DNA of 64,000 bases from Halobacteriovoraceae bacterium (GCA_002718735.1 PBFR01000024.1:1-64000), one strand, 5' to 3'; positions 44,888 to 54,467 are shown, counted from the stretch's first letter. Made by a program: numbers and translations. Notes: a model not told the origin generated them from the sequence alone.

Positions 44888-45253
44888 TCATAGAAGCTCA
44901 TCACAATCGAAGATTGTAACAATTTTTCCACCATCATAGTAATAAGCATCAAACCCTAGATGAGCAGAGCCTGAAGTAGATTTCATATATGCCCCATACC
45001 TTACTTCGTAAAATCCACTTTTACAGTTTACGAGTTCTTCTAAATTACTTCCTTGATAATAGTCTTTTAGCCCAAGATTAATTTTTTCACCGCTTGTAGT
45101 CTTAATAATAAGTTTGGTACGGAAAGTATCAATATCCGGGATAAGTAAAAAAGTTCCCTTATAGCTCTTGATCTCGCTTTCTCTGACTTTTTCGTCTGCT
45201 ATTGCAGATATCGATAATAAAGATGTTAAGAGTACTATTAATAATTTTTTCAT
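44888..45253 (-). CDS. Small secreted protein, hypothetical
   Basis: 121 aa with signal peptide MKKLLIVLLTSLLSISAIA. The mature region is beta-rich with cysteines in VNCKSG and FDCDELL near the C-terminus. GAGGAT lies just upstream of the ATG. It sits between the two 300-aa paralog genes, with its own copy of the shared promoter element. No family recognised. Confidence 0.75.
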   Translation of the reverse strand: MKKLLIVLLTSLLSISAIADEKVRESEIKSYKGTFLLIPDIDTFRTKLIIKTTSGEKINLGLKDYYQGSNLEELVNCKSGFYEVRYGAYMKSTSGSAHLGFDAYYYDGGKIVTIFDCDELL

Positions 45254-45342
45254 TATATCCTCAACTTTTAAATAATGATTTTTAAATTCAATATACTCAT
45301 ATATTACTATTAATAATGGCTGTTTTGTTGCTGATAGAAAGC

Positions 45343-45369
45343 TTTATAGGGGGTGTTAGTTTTCTAACA
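45343..45369 (-). promoter_or_regulatory. Candidate promoter with perfect inverted repeat, 121-aa gene
   Basis: A minus-strand -10-like TATAAA (45343-45348), 5-bp gap, then the perfect palindrome TGTTAGTTTTCTAACA (45354-45369). This is the best copy of the element found upstream of four genes in this region. Confidence 0.6.
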
Positions 45370-45544
45370 ATAAATTAGTAACCTCTTTGGCATAAGCCCT
45401 AAATTGTGTGCAATTTTTATTACTTAAGATTGGAATTTAAGTTGGAACTAAGTGAGGCAATTTTTTATGTCGATTTAAAACTCACTCAGTCATTCTAAAC
45501 AGTCTAATTAATTTATAGCTTTTCAATTAGGTAAAGAAAAATAC

Positions 45545-45578
45545 AGGAGCTTATAAAAAAAGCTCCTTCGGTTTTTTT
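45545..45578. terminator. Probable bidirectional terminator after paralog B
   Basis: An 8-bp stem AGGAGCTT/AAGCTCCT (45545-45567) with an A-rich loop. Seven T follow on the + strand, and the minus-strand side continues GTATTTTTCTTT. Confidence 0.7.
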
Positions 45579-45583
45579 GAGGA

Positions 45584-46480
45584 TTAATACCTTATATATG
45601 AATCACGAGATTCAGTTTTTTCAACGCCCCAAAAGTCCCTATCCCAATTCAATTTGCATTTGTACTGAACAAACACCTCAGAATTAGTGAAGTCATGTGC
45701 AGTATGATTAAACTCTTGATTAACATTTGAAGAGCGTGCTCCAAGCTCAATTAGGTGACACTTATTTTTATTTGGGGCCCAAGAGAACTTTACTCCCACT
45801 TCTTTAGTGTCATATTTAAAATTGTGGCCATCTCTATGGTTAGACTCTCTTGTATCTCTCACTTTTGCATAGCCTGCAAAACTAAAATCCATGTTTTTGT
45901 ATTCGTAGTTAATTCTGGCACTTGCTTCATAATCTAGCCCGTAACCGTCCTGATAAAATTTATATGGCTTGTTCTCAGACTCTTCATCGATCCGATCGGC
46001 CACAAACGAGTTTTCCTTATATGCCCTTAGACTCGTTATACTTTTGAGGTCTACCGCTCCTTCAATTGTAAGCGTCAGTCCATCTACGGCCTCAATTTCA
46101 AACTCCTTTGTGCCTTTCAGTCCCGCAATTTTAAAGCCTAACTCTCTTCCCACTTCACGTTGGATAACATCTCTATAGGCCCCAAGAACATCCACTTCAA
46201 AGTCGATCCCAAACTTTTCATATTTGTCCAATAAAGCGAAGTAAGTCCAATCAATACTTTCGACTTCGTAATCTCCATTTTCATAAACCTTTATCTTTGC
46301 CTTAAAGCGGGTTCTGTCGGCTTTCCTTCCAAAAATGGTGCCATTTCTATAAACGTCATTGGAACTCTCGAACTCTATGCCCGTAGAATAAGAGTCTTCA
46401 ATTTCCTGGGCACTTAGAGAAAAGGAGGCAAGTAGAAGGCACAGTGAGGCGTTTTTTAAAAGGTTGATTGTTTTTTTCAT
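45584..46480 (-). CDS. Secreted barrel-like protein, paralog B
   Basis: About 298 aa with signal peptide (MKKTINLLKNASLCLLLASFSLSAQ). It matches paralog A (43537-44433) with few substitutions and no visible gap; both contain EIEDS-[FY]-STGIEFES near the N-terminus and end with DSYIRY. Beta-strand alternation suggests an outer-membrane or surface protein. The ATG at 46480 is preferred over the in-frame TTG at 46486. Function unknown. Confidence 0.8.
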   Translation of the reverse strand: MKKTINLLKNASLCLLLASFSLSAQEIEDSYSTGIEFESSNDVYRNGTIFGRKADRTRFKAKIKVYENGDYEVESIDWTYFALLDKYEKFGIDFEVDVLGAYRDVIQREVGRELGFKIAGLKGTKEFEIEAVDGLTLTIEGAVDLKSITSLRAYKENSFVADRIDEESENKPYKFYQDGYGLDYEASARINYEYKNMDFSFAGYAKVRDTRESNHRDGHNFKYDTKEVGVKFSWAPNKNKCHLIELGARSSNVNQEFNHTAHDFTNSEVFVQYKCKLNWDRDFWGVEKTESRDSYIRY

Positions 46481-46528
46481 AGTCAAAGATTATCAATTTT
46501 TCCGAAACTTGAACGTCTCAGAGGTAAA

Positions 46529-46555
46529 ATTATATGCCCTGTTAGAAAAGTAACA
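46529..46555 (-). promoter_or_regulatory. Candidate promoter with inverted-repeat element, paralog B
   Basis: A minus-strand -10 TATAAT (46529-46534), 5-bp gap, then TGTTAGAAAAGTAACA on the + strand (46540-46555, palindromic at five of six positions). Confidence 0.62.
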
Positions 46556-46732
46556 CCTATAAAAAAGTGCCTAAAATTTTGTGCATTTTTTATTTTTTTG
46601 GGCCTAAGTAATAAGTTGGTCTAAACTGTGGCAGATTTTAGTGTCAACCATGATCGATAAAGAAAGAACTGAGCAGACTTTGTGACTCTAGATAAAGCCA
46701 TGGCCTGATAGTACGCTAGGTGCATTTTTTTT

Positions 46733-46758
46733 ATTAGGCCCTCATAACGGGGCCTAAT
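46733..46758. terminator. Hairpin after the 157-aa gene
   Basis: A 9-bp stem ATTAGGCCC/GGGCCTAAT with an 8-nt loop, 21 bp from the stop codon at 46780. T-runs flank it on the + strand; on the minus strand it is followed by A residues, so it may stabilise the transcript rather than end it. Confidence 0.5.
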
Positions 46759-46779
46759 ACTTTCTGTTTTTTTTTCAAA

Positions 46780-47253
46780 TTAAAACTCAGATGAGATGAT
46801 GGTAACGAATTCTTCATACTTTACTGGCAATTCTTCTTTACAAAATTTGTCTTCCATATCCAATAACACAACCTTGTCCATAATCTCGGAATCTAGCAGG
46901 TCAAATCTATTCGTATTTTTTCTAATATCTTTAAGAAACTTTAAGTTATCAGTTGTGGTCACTCTTCTATAAGATGACTTTATTAGATCAAAGACTTCCT
47001 CGTACTGTTTCTTTTTATAATATGCATGCGACATTGCACCGGAATTTGATGCTGTAAATGGCATGGCAAAGACTCCAGAAGCAGCTCCGAGCATCAAGTC
47101 CCCAAATATAAGGTTAGGCATAATTTCTCCCCCGACCTCAATACTTTTCTCCTGAACAGCAATTCTCTTCGAGTATTTGGACAAACAACTGGCACCAGCT
47201 GAAGAAATCGATAGGGTTGTGAGAAGTGAAATTCCAAAAATTAAAGTTTTCAT
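46780..47253 (-). CDS. Secreted protein with central glycine-rich hydrophobic segment
   Basis: 157 aa with signal peptide MKTLIFGISLLTTLSISSAGA. A hydrophobic Gly/Ala-rich stretch (LIFGDLMLGAASGVFAMPF) near residues 48-66 could be a membrane hairpin or glycine zipper; the C-terminal half is helical and charged. AAAGGA precedes the ATG. It shares this layout (signal, Gly-rich hydrophobic core, charged helical tail) with the adjacent 273-aa protein. Function unknown. Confidence 0.75.
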   Translation of the reverse strand: MKTLIFGISLLTTLSISSAGASCLSKYSKRIAVQEKSIEVGGEIMPNLIFGDLMLGAASGVFAMPFTASNSGAMSHAYYKKKQYEEVFDLIKSSYRRVTTTDNLKFLKDIRKNTNRFDLLDSEIMDKVVLLDMEDKFCKEELPVKYEEFVTIISSEF

Positions 47254-47346
47254 ATCTTATCCTTTGTTTTAGTTATTTTACATTTTTGCGAAAATAAGGC
47301 AGCTATGCCCTTCACCTCCCTTGGTGAGAGGTGATGGCGATTTGAG

Positions 47347-48168
47347 TTAGTATTTAAATACTCTTTTAATTCCATGCTCTTGTGCATAATCCCTTGCAAG
47401 CTTAAACATTTGCGAAGGAGTCACTGTTTCTCCGTAGTAAGAAACTTCGCTCCTTCCGTAACTCTTCTGAACATAATTTAAGAGTTTTGTGGCTCCTCTA
47501 TATTCGGTGTATTCATGTGCTGGCGTTTCTTTCTCTATCAATGAAGCAAGCAATAGCCCTGTTATGGAATTGTACCCTTTGCTTCTGATATACTTCAGTC
47601 CCTCCTCAGTTACCCCCACAACTGTGTGTTCCTTTGCAGGATTAGAGCAAAGAATTTTTGAATTTCCATGGTATTCAAAAAAATCTGCGATCTCTTGATC
47701 AGTGTAGTCATGTCTTTTGAAGTACTTTCTCTTTAAGTATCTAATTTGAGATTGGTTAAGCTCACGCTCTCCTAATGCACTCATTACAATATCGTTCAAC
47801 CTAGTTTGAGCAACTGCAGTGTCATAGTCATGATCAAGTGCAATTTTAAATCCTAGAAAAGCAGGCGCGGCCATAGCAAGTCCAGCTCCAGGAGCCCAGA
47901 GAAATGGCACAACTCCCCAAACCACAGATCCAAACACGCAGCCCATGAGGCCATCATTTAAACCGCCGCCCTCATTACTCCACGCCTCAGAGCTAAAGCA
48001 AAGCTTTGGAATCTCAACTAATAACTTCTTTGCATCACTTCCGTTCATTACAGTCGGCATGTGGTAGGCGGTGTCTCTTTCAAATTCTTTTTTACATGTG
48101 AATTCGCTCGCTGATACCGATGTGCTTAGAATTGTGGTGGCAAGAATAGCTCCTATTAACTTTTTCAT
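47347..48168 (-). CDS. Secreted protein with central glycine-rich membrane-like segment
   Basis: 273 aa with signal peptide MKKLIGAILATTILSTSVSA. Residues about 70-110 form a long Gly/Ala/Trp-rich hydrophobic region (GCVFGSVVWGVVPFLWAPGA, then GLAMAAPAFLGF), long enough for a membrane hairpin. The remainder is hydrophilic and helical, with repeated Tyr-rich segments. AAGGAG lies upstream of the ATG. Same general layout as the next gene (46780-47253). Function unknown. Confidence 0.75.
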   Translation of the reverse strand: MKKLIGAILATTILSTSVSASEFTCKKEFERDTAYHMPTVMNGSDAKKLLVEIPKLCFSSEAWSNEGGGLNDGLMGCVFGSVVWGVVPFLWAPGAGLAMAAPAFLGFKIALDHDYDTAVAQTRLNDIVMSALGERELNQSQIRYLKRKYFKRHDYTDQEIADFFEYHGNSKILCSNPAKEHTVVGVTEEGLKYIRSKGYNSITGLLLASLIEKETPAHEYTEYRGATKLLNYVQKSYGRSEVSYYGETVTPSQMFKLARDYAQEHGIKRVFKY

Positions 48169-48285
48169 TTTCGTCTCCTTGTGAGATTTGGTTATCGTTA
48201 GGTTGAGACAAAACTAACGCAAGGAGGCATTGCACTCATTTACATGTGGGTACGTTTTTGGAATTTGTGAAGTTTTTACAGGGTT

Positions 48286-48906
48286 CTATTTGAAGATAAA
48301 GATCTTGTTGGCGTCTATATGGCCGTAATTTAGTGATTTAATCTTTAATCTTTCAAGCTCTAGTAGGAATTTCTCTTCTTCCTCATGGCTATTAAGCTTT
48401 CTGACTTTCTTAGATTGCTTTTTAAGATTGGAAAGAATGTTTCCAGGAAGAGGACACATACCTTTTAATAGATAGGTTTCGCCATCATGTTCGATGGATC
48501 TTCCAACAAAAAGATCATCTTGAACCATTCCAAAATGCTTCAAGGATTTGCTTAGTGCGATCTTCTTGTCGTGAAGGATATCTTTTAAAACGATTTGCTT
48601 TTTAAGGTTTGTTTTCAAAAATGAGAAGAGTGAATAGTTGATGTTGTGAAATGATCTTGCGAGATCGTCATCGATTTTAAACTCAAAAATATAGTCGTCT
48701 ATGATTCTTCTGTCGTTCTCGCGGCGAAAGTTGAAAATGAACCAGTCATTGAAAGAGTTCATTCTTAGCTCATACTCATCGGACTCTTCATCGAGCTTTC
48801 CAGTAAGTTGCGTGTAGATCTCTTTTGCTTTTTTCAAAAGCTCGTAATGCTCACCCTGAGTGTAGTGAGTAAGAATCTTTTCAATATGAGTTTCGATCAC
48901 ATTCAT
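48286..48906 (-). CDS. Hypothetical cytoplasmic protein
   Basis: About 206 aa, no signal peptide, rich in Lys, Glu, Phe and Leu with helical character throughout. The ATG at 48906 is used; it starts 4 bp after the lepA stop codon, whereas an upstream TTG at 48921 would overlap lepA. The position suggests cotranscription with lepA. No family recognised. Confidence 0.75.
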   Translation of the reverse strand: MNVIETHIEKILTHYTQGEHYELLKKAKEIYTQLTGKLDEESDEYELRMNSFNDWFIFNFRRENDRRIIDDYIFEFKIDDDLARSFHNINYSLFSFLKTNLKKQIVLKDILHDKKIALSKSLKHFGMVQDDLFVGRSIEHDGETYLLKGMCPLPGNILSNLKKQSKKVRKLNSHEEEEKFLLELERLKIKSLNYGHIDANKIFIFK

Positions 48907-48910
48907 CGTT

Positions 48911-50710
48911 TTACTCGTCAACCTTCAATACGGCCAAGAATGCTTCTTGAGGAATCTCAACGTTTCCAACCATTTTCATTCTCTTTTTACCGGCCTTCTG
49001 CTTTTCTAAGAGCTTTCTTTTTCTAGAAACATCCCCGCCATAACACTTGGCAAGAACGTTCTTTCGAAGGGCCTTGACCGTTTCACGAGCGATTACTTTC
49101 GTTCCAACTGCCGCCTGAATTGCAATATCAAACTGTTGTCTATCAATAATTTTTCTAAGCTTTCCAACGAGATCACGTCCCTTGTAATAAGAACTTGATT
49201 CGTGAGTAATTAGTGAAAGTGCATCCACTGGATCGCCATTTAAAAGGACATCAAGCTTAACCATCTTTGCTGTTTGATAGTCGTTAAACTCATAGTCCAT
49301 ACTAGCGTAGCCCTTGGTTATCGATTTTAATTGATCATAAAAATCAAAGACCATCTCACTTAATGGAAGGTTGTAAATAACCTGAACCCTATCACTAGTA
49401 ATATACTTTATGTCCTGTTGAACACCTCTTCGCTTTTCACAAAGAGTGATTATCACCCCTACGTACTCATTAGGAACGTGAATTGACAACAAGACCATCG
49501 GCTCTTGGATTTGTTCAATCTCACCTGGCTCTGGAAGCTCAGATGGGTTTTGCACTAAAAGCTCTTCGCCTTTTTTAGTTTTTACTCTATAGCGCACACT
49601 AGGAGCAGTAGAGATAAGAGAAAGACTAAACTCTCTTTCTAGACGCTCTTGAATAATACTCATATGTAGTAAACCCAAGAACCCACATCTAAACCCAAAC
49701 CCTAGGGCCTGGGAAGTCTCCGGTTCATAAGTAAATGACGAGTCATTTAGGGCAAGCTTCTCAAGTGCCACCTTCAACTCTTCATAGTCATCATTTACAA
49801 CTGGAAAGATTCCGCAAAAAACCATCGGTTTTACTTCTTCATATCCCGCAAGAGATGGAGTATTTTTGGCATTATCCATAACGATGGTATCACCAATCTT
49901 GATGTCTCTAATATCTTTAATACCACAAATAACCATCCCAACTTCACCGGCCGTAAGTGTTTTAAGCTCAGTGTAAAATGGAGTATTCACAGCAAGATTT
50001 AATACCTCGTAAGATTTCTTGGAATGCTTTAAATAGATTTTTTCACGTGCTTTAAGAGTCCCATGCATCATTCTAACCAGCATGATAACTCCCCTGTACG
50101 GGTCAAACCATGAGTCGAAAATTAATCCCTGCATAGGCGCTTCAGGATTTCCAGTTGGAGCTGGAATGGTTTCAACAATCCTCTCAAGAAGATCTGCAAC
50201 ACCCAACCCGGACTTTGCACTAACCTCAGGGGCCTCCTGGGCGTCTATACCCACAACTTCTTCTATTTCATCTCTAACTCTAGGCACATCAGCGTGCGGT
50301 AGATCGATCTTATTTAAAACTGGTAGTATTTCTAAATCGTTTTCAATTGCCATGTACACGTTTGCAAGAGTCTGCGCCTCAACACCTTGGGAAGCGTCAA
50401 CCACAAGAAGCGCGCCATCACAAGATGCAAGGGATCTTGAAACTTCATAAGAGAAGTCAACGTGTCCCGGAGTATCGATTAAGTTTAGATGATATGTGTT
50501 ACCATCTTTGGCCTTATACTCAAGACGTACCGTTTGAGCTTTAATGGTGATGCCTCTTTCTTTCTCCAAGTCCATATTGTCCAACATTCTGTCGCTGAAC
50601 TCTCTATCTGTAATGGATTTGGTCTCTTGAATAAGACGGTCCGCCAAAGTGGATTTACCATGATCAATGTGTGCGATGATCGAAAAATTTCGAATAAATT
50701 TATTGTCCAT
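48911..50710 (-). CDS. lepA: Translation elongation factor 4
   Basis: EF4 is a ribosome-associated GTPase that helps translation and initiation under stress. At 599 aa it is full length. G1 is [10 protein letters not shown]2 [12 protein letters not shown]3 DTPGHVDF, and G4 NKIDLP. The LepA-specific C-terminal domain contains [31 protein letters not shown] and the basic end [15 protein letters not shown]. It lies downstream of the HAMP-PAS gene (84-bp gap), possibly in the same unit as trkH-trkA. Confidence 0.98.
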   Translation of the reverse strand: MDNKFIRNFSIIAHIDHGKSTLADRLIQETKSITDREFSDRMLDNMDLEKERGITIKAQTVRLEYKAKDGNTYHLNLIDTPGHVDFSYEVSRSLASCDGALLVVDASQGVEAQTLANVYMAIENDLEILPVLNKIDLPHADVPRVRDEIEEVVGIDAQEAPEVSAKSGLGVADLLERIVETIPAPTGNPEAPMQGLIFDSWFDPYRGVIMLVRMMHGTLKAREKIYLKHSKKSYEVLNLAVNTPFYTELKTLTAGEVGMVICGIKDIRDIKIGDTIVMDNAKNTPSLAGYEEVKPMVFCGIFPVVNDDYEELKVALEKLALNDSSFTYEPETSQALGFGFRCGFLGLLHMSIIQERLEREFSLSLISTAPSVRYRVKTKKGEELLVQNPSELPEPGEIEQIQEPMVLLSIHVPNEYVGVIITLCEKRRGVQQDIKYITSDRVQVIYNLPLSEMVFDFYDQLKSITKGYASMDYEFNDYQTAKMVKLDVLLNGDPVDALSLITHESSSYYKGRDLVGKLRKIIDRQQFDIAIQAAVGTKVIARETVKALRKNVLAKCYGGDVSRKRKLLEKQKAGKKRMKMVGNVEIPQEAFLAVLKVDE

Positions 50711-50794
50711 ATAACCTTTTAAATTGCCAGTAAACCTTACACGATTTTTAGAAAAGACGCCACTTATAAGAGGCCTTGTTCTATGTCTGGCGCG

Positions 50795-51976
50795 TTATGC
50801 GAACATTTCCTCAGATAAAACCATCATATAGTAGTCTAGATCACTCTCTTTTGCCCTAATCGGAATAACATTTGCGAAACCATTAAAGACCTCGACCTCT
50901 TCTCCAATCTCTTCAATAACACCAGTTTCTTCATTCTCAACCTCAACTGTCTTCTTGTGCGTAATGACAATTTCAGCATTTTCAATCTTTGAACGACGTT
51001 TAAGTGCTAGATCATACGCTTCTTTAATTGACTGAGGAATAATGGTGTCTGTCATGTTTTTATTTAGAACTTCCTCAGACTCAACATCTAGAAGCCTATA
51101 CATGGAGTTATTTAAATAAATTAACTCTCCGTTAGCATTGGCGATTAGAACATTTCGTCTAACCATGTTTGCAAGCATATCAAATTTTCTATGCTCAACA
51201 GAGATTCTATCCGTTCTAAGCTCTTCAAAGGCCTTCATGTTTGCAATCATTTTATTAAGCTCAACGGCCAGCTCTCCAATTTCGTCTTTTTGATTGTAGT
51301 AAATTGAAACATCAAAGTTACAATCCTGCAGTTCGCGAACAGCATCGTTTATCTTTTTAAACGGAAGTGCGATCTTTCCAGGGATTACCAAACTCATCAG
51401 AATTGTCGCCAAGAAAGTAATTATTAGAATTATCAACATATACCTTCTGGTTTCTCCAATAATCTCTTCAATTTGCTGATCCCTTCTCTCATTTTGATAA
51501 TACTGAATATCTTGAAACTCTGAGAATGCTTCCAAAATTTTGTCGGCCAAATCACTTATCGTTGAAAGACCAGCATTGTCTCTATTGTCAAAGATTGAGA
51601 CTTTGGACAACAGCGTTTTTAGGGAGTCAACATATCCAAGCATCTTGGATATCGTGGTTTTTATTTCTACTTCACTGTAAAAGGTGTCAAGTCTTTGAAG
51701 TTGAGAGTGAAACCCGTCAATTAAAGCATTCAATTTATCCAAGTCAGGCCTTGAGGCCTTATTTGTTAGGATTTTTTTCTGCATTTTTAGGATGGAGACT
51801 GCAGAAATTCTTATTTCGTCCGTCAATAAGTTGATTTGGTTTGTGTTTGTTGTGATGTTTTCAATTTGTTTATTTAGGGAATTTAAATAAAAGAACACAG
51901 TAAAACCAATGGTCAGTACCATCAAGTTCGCCAATACAAAGCTTGCTGCGATTCGCTTTTTTAATGAAATATTCAT
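50795..51976 (-). CDS. HAMP-PAS membrane sensor without output domain
   Basis: 393 aa. Helix one (about residues 10-32) and helix two (about 178-198, MLIILIITFLATILMSLVIPG) enclose a helical periplasmic four-helix-bundle-like domain. A HAMP segment follows (LPFKKINDAVRELQDCNFDV, KDEIGELAVELNKMI), then a PAS domain from about 265 (VLIANANGELIYLNNSMYRLLD). No kinase, GGDEF, EAL or methyl-accepting domain follows. AGGAG precedes the ATG. The gene starts 9 bp after trkA, suggesting that it senses something linked to potassium transport. Confidence 0.88.
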   Translation of the reverse strand: MNISLKKRIAASFVLANLMVLTIGFTVFFYLNSLNKQIENITTNTNQINLLTDEIRISAVSILKMQKKILTNKASRPDLDKLNALIDGFHSQLQRLDTFYSEVEIKTTISKMLGYVDSLKTLLSKVSIFDNRDNAGLSTISDLADKILEAFSEFQDIQYYQNERRDQQIEEIIGETRRYMLIILIITFLATILMSLVIPGKIALPFKKINDAVRELQDCNFDVSIYYNQKDEIGELAVELNKMIANMKAFEELRTDRISVEHRKFDMLANMVRRNVLIANANGELIYLNNSMYRLLDVESEEVLNKNMTDTIIPQSIKEAYDLALKRRSKIENAEIVITHKKTVEVENEETGVIEEIGEEVEVFNGFANVIPIRAKESDLDYYMMVLSEEMFA

Positions 51977-51984
51977 TCTATCTC

Positions 51985-52680
51985 CTAACCCTCTGCCAGA
52001 TCAGCAAAAAGCTTATTAAAATTCTTTTCACTTCCAACTAAAACAACAATATCGTCAGCGTCAATTATATCCATTGGCAAAGGACTATCGTTAATCTCTA
52101 CCCTGAACGCAGACTTTCCATCTTCAGTAATATAAGGAACTCTTTTTTGAAGGGCCACAATGTTTAGAGAATAATTTTGACGAATTTGGCTCTCGACTAG
52201 TGTTTTACCTTCAAATTTCTTTCCAAGCTTAATCTCTACAATAGAGTAACCTGCTGCAAAGTTGTATCTTTGAAGAACGTGAGGAGCAACAATCTTGGAA
52301 GCGACAATCTCCCCCATCTCCTCCTCAACTTTTACAATTTCGGATGCGCCAATTTCTTTTAATACATGTTCATGAAGCTTGCTTGTGGCCCTGGCAATGA
52401 TTTTACCGACACCGAGCTTTCTAAGCATGGCAACTGCAAGAATACTTGTTTCGATATTGTCCCCGATTGCAACAATTGCAACATCAACATCCGAGATGTT
52501 TTGGGATCTAATTGCTCTCTCATCTGTAACATCCACACAAATTGCATGTGTCACACGCTCTTTAATCTTATCTACAAGCTCATTTTCTTGATCAATGGCG
52601 ATTACCTCGGCTCCTTTTTCAAAAAGCCTAGTTGCCGTCTTTGAGCCAAATGTTCCCAGTCCAATTACCGTTACAATCAT
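51985..52680 (-). CDS. trkA: Potassium uptake regulatory subunit TrkA/KtrA
   Basis: 231 aa with one RCK_N domain (VIGLGTFGSKTATRLFEKGAEVIAIDQ, Rossmann G-x-G-x-x-G) and one RCK_C domain (C-terminal part from about residue 140, ending in DDIVVLVGS). A single tandem half, rather than the double TrkA of enterobacteria, means it assembles KtrA-like octameric rings on the membrane subunit. It lies directly downstream of trkH. Confidence 0.93.
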   Translation of the reverse strand: MIVTVIGLGTFGSKTATRLFEKGAEVIAIDQENELVDKIKERVTHAICVDVTDERAIRSQNISDVDVAIVAIGDNIETSILAVAMLRKLGVGKIIARATSKLHEHVLKEIGASEIVKVEEEMGEIVASKIVAPHVLQRYNFAAGYSIVEIKLGKKFEGKTLVESQIRQNYSLNIVALQKRVPYITEDGKSAFRVEINDSPLPMDIIDADDIVVLVGSEKNFNKLFADLAEG

Positions 52681-52683
52681 AAA

Positions 52684-54414
52684 TTACCCTATCATTATCC
52701 TTCCAGTTGGATATTTGAACTTCCCGGCCTCTTCTTTCTTTTGTCCAATGGCCAATGCCATGGTCAAAGGGCCAATTCTTCCTATAAACATTAAAACAAT
52801 AATTACCGCCTTGCCCGCCACGGTCAAGTAAGGAGTAATACCAAGCGACAATCCCACCGTGGCAAATGCACTTACGACTTCAAAGAAAATAGAAAGAAAA
52901 CTATGCTCAGTTTCAATTCTCATTAAAAGAAGTATAAAAGCACTACAAATCATAAGAGAGATGACAATGATTGAAATCGCTCGAACAACTAATACATTTG
53001 GAAGAGTTCTATCAAAAAACTCCACCCTGTCTTTTCCCTTAAGAGTTGCGCGAACAGATTGAAATAAAATGGCAAAGGTCGTAGTTTTAATTCCACCGCC
53101 ACATGACCCAGGATTGGCCCCGATAAACATCACCAAAACAAATAAGTAAAGTGTGTGCGGAAATAAAGAACTTAAACTTATTGTGTTAAATCCTGCAGTT
53201 CTTGTAGTTACAGATTGAAAAAATGATACCTGCAATTGCTGCCAAAAGCTTAAATCTTTTAAAGAGTGAAGATATTCCGAAAAGAAAATATAAACAGCAA
53301 CTAGCAAAACTAAAGAGAAGGTCGTCGTAAAGACAACTTTCGAGTGAACAGACAGATTTACTATCTTTTTCTTGCCTCTAAGCACCAATTCCACCTCTTT
53401 TAAAACGATAAATCCAAGGCCGCCCAGAAGTATTAATATTGCGATAGTATTGCTTATTACTGGATTGTAAGCAAAGTTTTCAAGGGAGTCGTTAAATAGA
53501 GCAAATCCAGCATTACAGAAAGCGCTAATGGCATGGAAAAATCCGAAATAGAGGGCCTGACCAAACTCATAACCTTCAAAGCTGAAGGCAAAAGTTAAGA
53601 TTATGGCACCGCAAAACTCTATGACTATCGTATATTTTATGATGTCCACAATCATGGCAATCAAATCAGACATTGAGGTAATATCCAACAAATCCTGCAT
53701 CATTACCTGGTTTTTTACGGCCATGGACTTTCCAAGCAGAATCATCATCGAGGAATGAAGAGTCATATAACCTAGCCCTCCAATCTGGAGGAGAACCAAT
53801 ACAATAGACTGCCCAACAAAACTAAAATTATCAACAAGTGAGACTGTGCTAAGCCCAGTCACACAAGTGGCGGATGTGGCCATAAAAAAAGCATCAATAA
53901 AAGAGATACTCTTACCCTCAGCAGCTGAAATTGGTAGTGCCAGCAAAAGGGTTCCAATTAATATGATCGCACTAAAAGACAAAATTACGATTTGAGCGGG
54001 AGCCAGCCTGATCTTTTCAAGCATTCCAAGCACATAATCCTGTCCTTCTTCATGTTTTTCGGGTTTCAGCTCATATATAGATAGTACCGAAGAAAATAAG
54101 TGAACCGCTGCAAGCCAAAATGTAAATTGAACGTCCCCATATGTAATCAACATTGGAAAGAACACAATAAGACTAAATACGTACTTTCTAAAAAACTCTT
54201 CCACGTTTTCAGAGCGAAGAAAGAATGAAACAATTGAGAAAAGCACAAACAATGGTGCGGCCCAGGCCAGACTTTGAAGCACAACTTCAACCATCTCATT
54301 TGAGACCAAAGGCGTTTTGATTCTATTCCCTTTATAAAAAGCGTATAGAAATATAAAAGCTCCATTGAAGACTAGCTCAAGTATAAAAGGCAATTTTTGA
54401 AATCTTTTGTTCAT
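52684..54414 (-). CDS. trkH: Potassium transporter membrane subunit TrkH/KtrB
   Basis: 576 aa with about ten or more membrane helices. The four selectivity-filter-like loops are visible: ATCVTGLSTV, AFCNAGFAL, TRTAGFNTI and AFATVGLSL, each with the conserved Gly. An N-terminal extension carries two or three further helices not in the minimal KtrB. It forms a K+ channel-like pore with the RCK protein from the next gene. First gene of the trkH-trkA-HAMP/PAS unit. Confidence 0.93.
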   Translation of the reverse strand: MNKRFQKLPFILELVFNGAFIFLYAFYKGNRIKTPLVSNEMVEVVLQSLAWAAPLFVLFSIVSFFLRSENVEEFFRKYVFSLIVFFPMLITYGDVQFTFWLAAVHLFSSVLSIYELKPEKHEEGQDYVLGMLEKIRLAPAQIVILSFSAIILIGTLLLALPISAAEGKSISFIDAFFMATSATCVTGLSTVSLVDNFSFVGQSIVLVLLQIGGLGYMTLHSSMMILLGKSMAVKNQVMMQDLLDITSMSDLIAMIVDIIKYTIVIEFCGAIILTFAFSFEGYEFGQALYFGFFHAISAFCNAGFALFNDSLENFAYNPVISNTIAILILLGGLGFIVLKEVELVLRGKKKIVNLSVHSKVVFTTTFSLVLLVAVYIFFSEYLHSLKDLSFWQQLQVSFFQSVTTRTAGFNTISLSSLFPHTLYLFVLVMFIGANPGSCGGGIKTTTFAILFQSVRATLKGKDRVEFFDRTLPNVLVVRAISIIVISLMICSAFILLLMRIETEHSFLSIFFEVVSAFATVGLSLGITPYLTVAGKAVIIVLMFIGRIGPLTMALAIGQKKEEAGKFKYPTGRIMIG

Positions 54415-54467
54415 ATATATAAGTTTATGATAATTGATTTTTGTAAAATTAACGAGATAAGAAAATT

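Larger units (their letters stand above)
45254..45583. other. Intergenic region between the 121-aa gene and paralog B
   Basis: 330 bp, AT-rich. It holds the promoter element of the 121-aa gene (45343-45369) and the terminator of paralog B (45545-45578). Nothing else was recognised. Confidence 0.6.
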
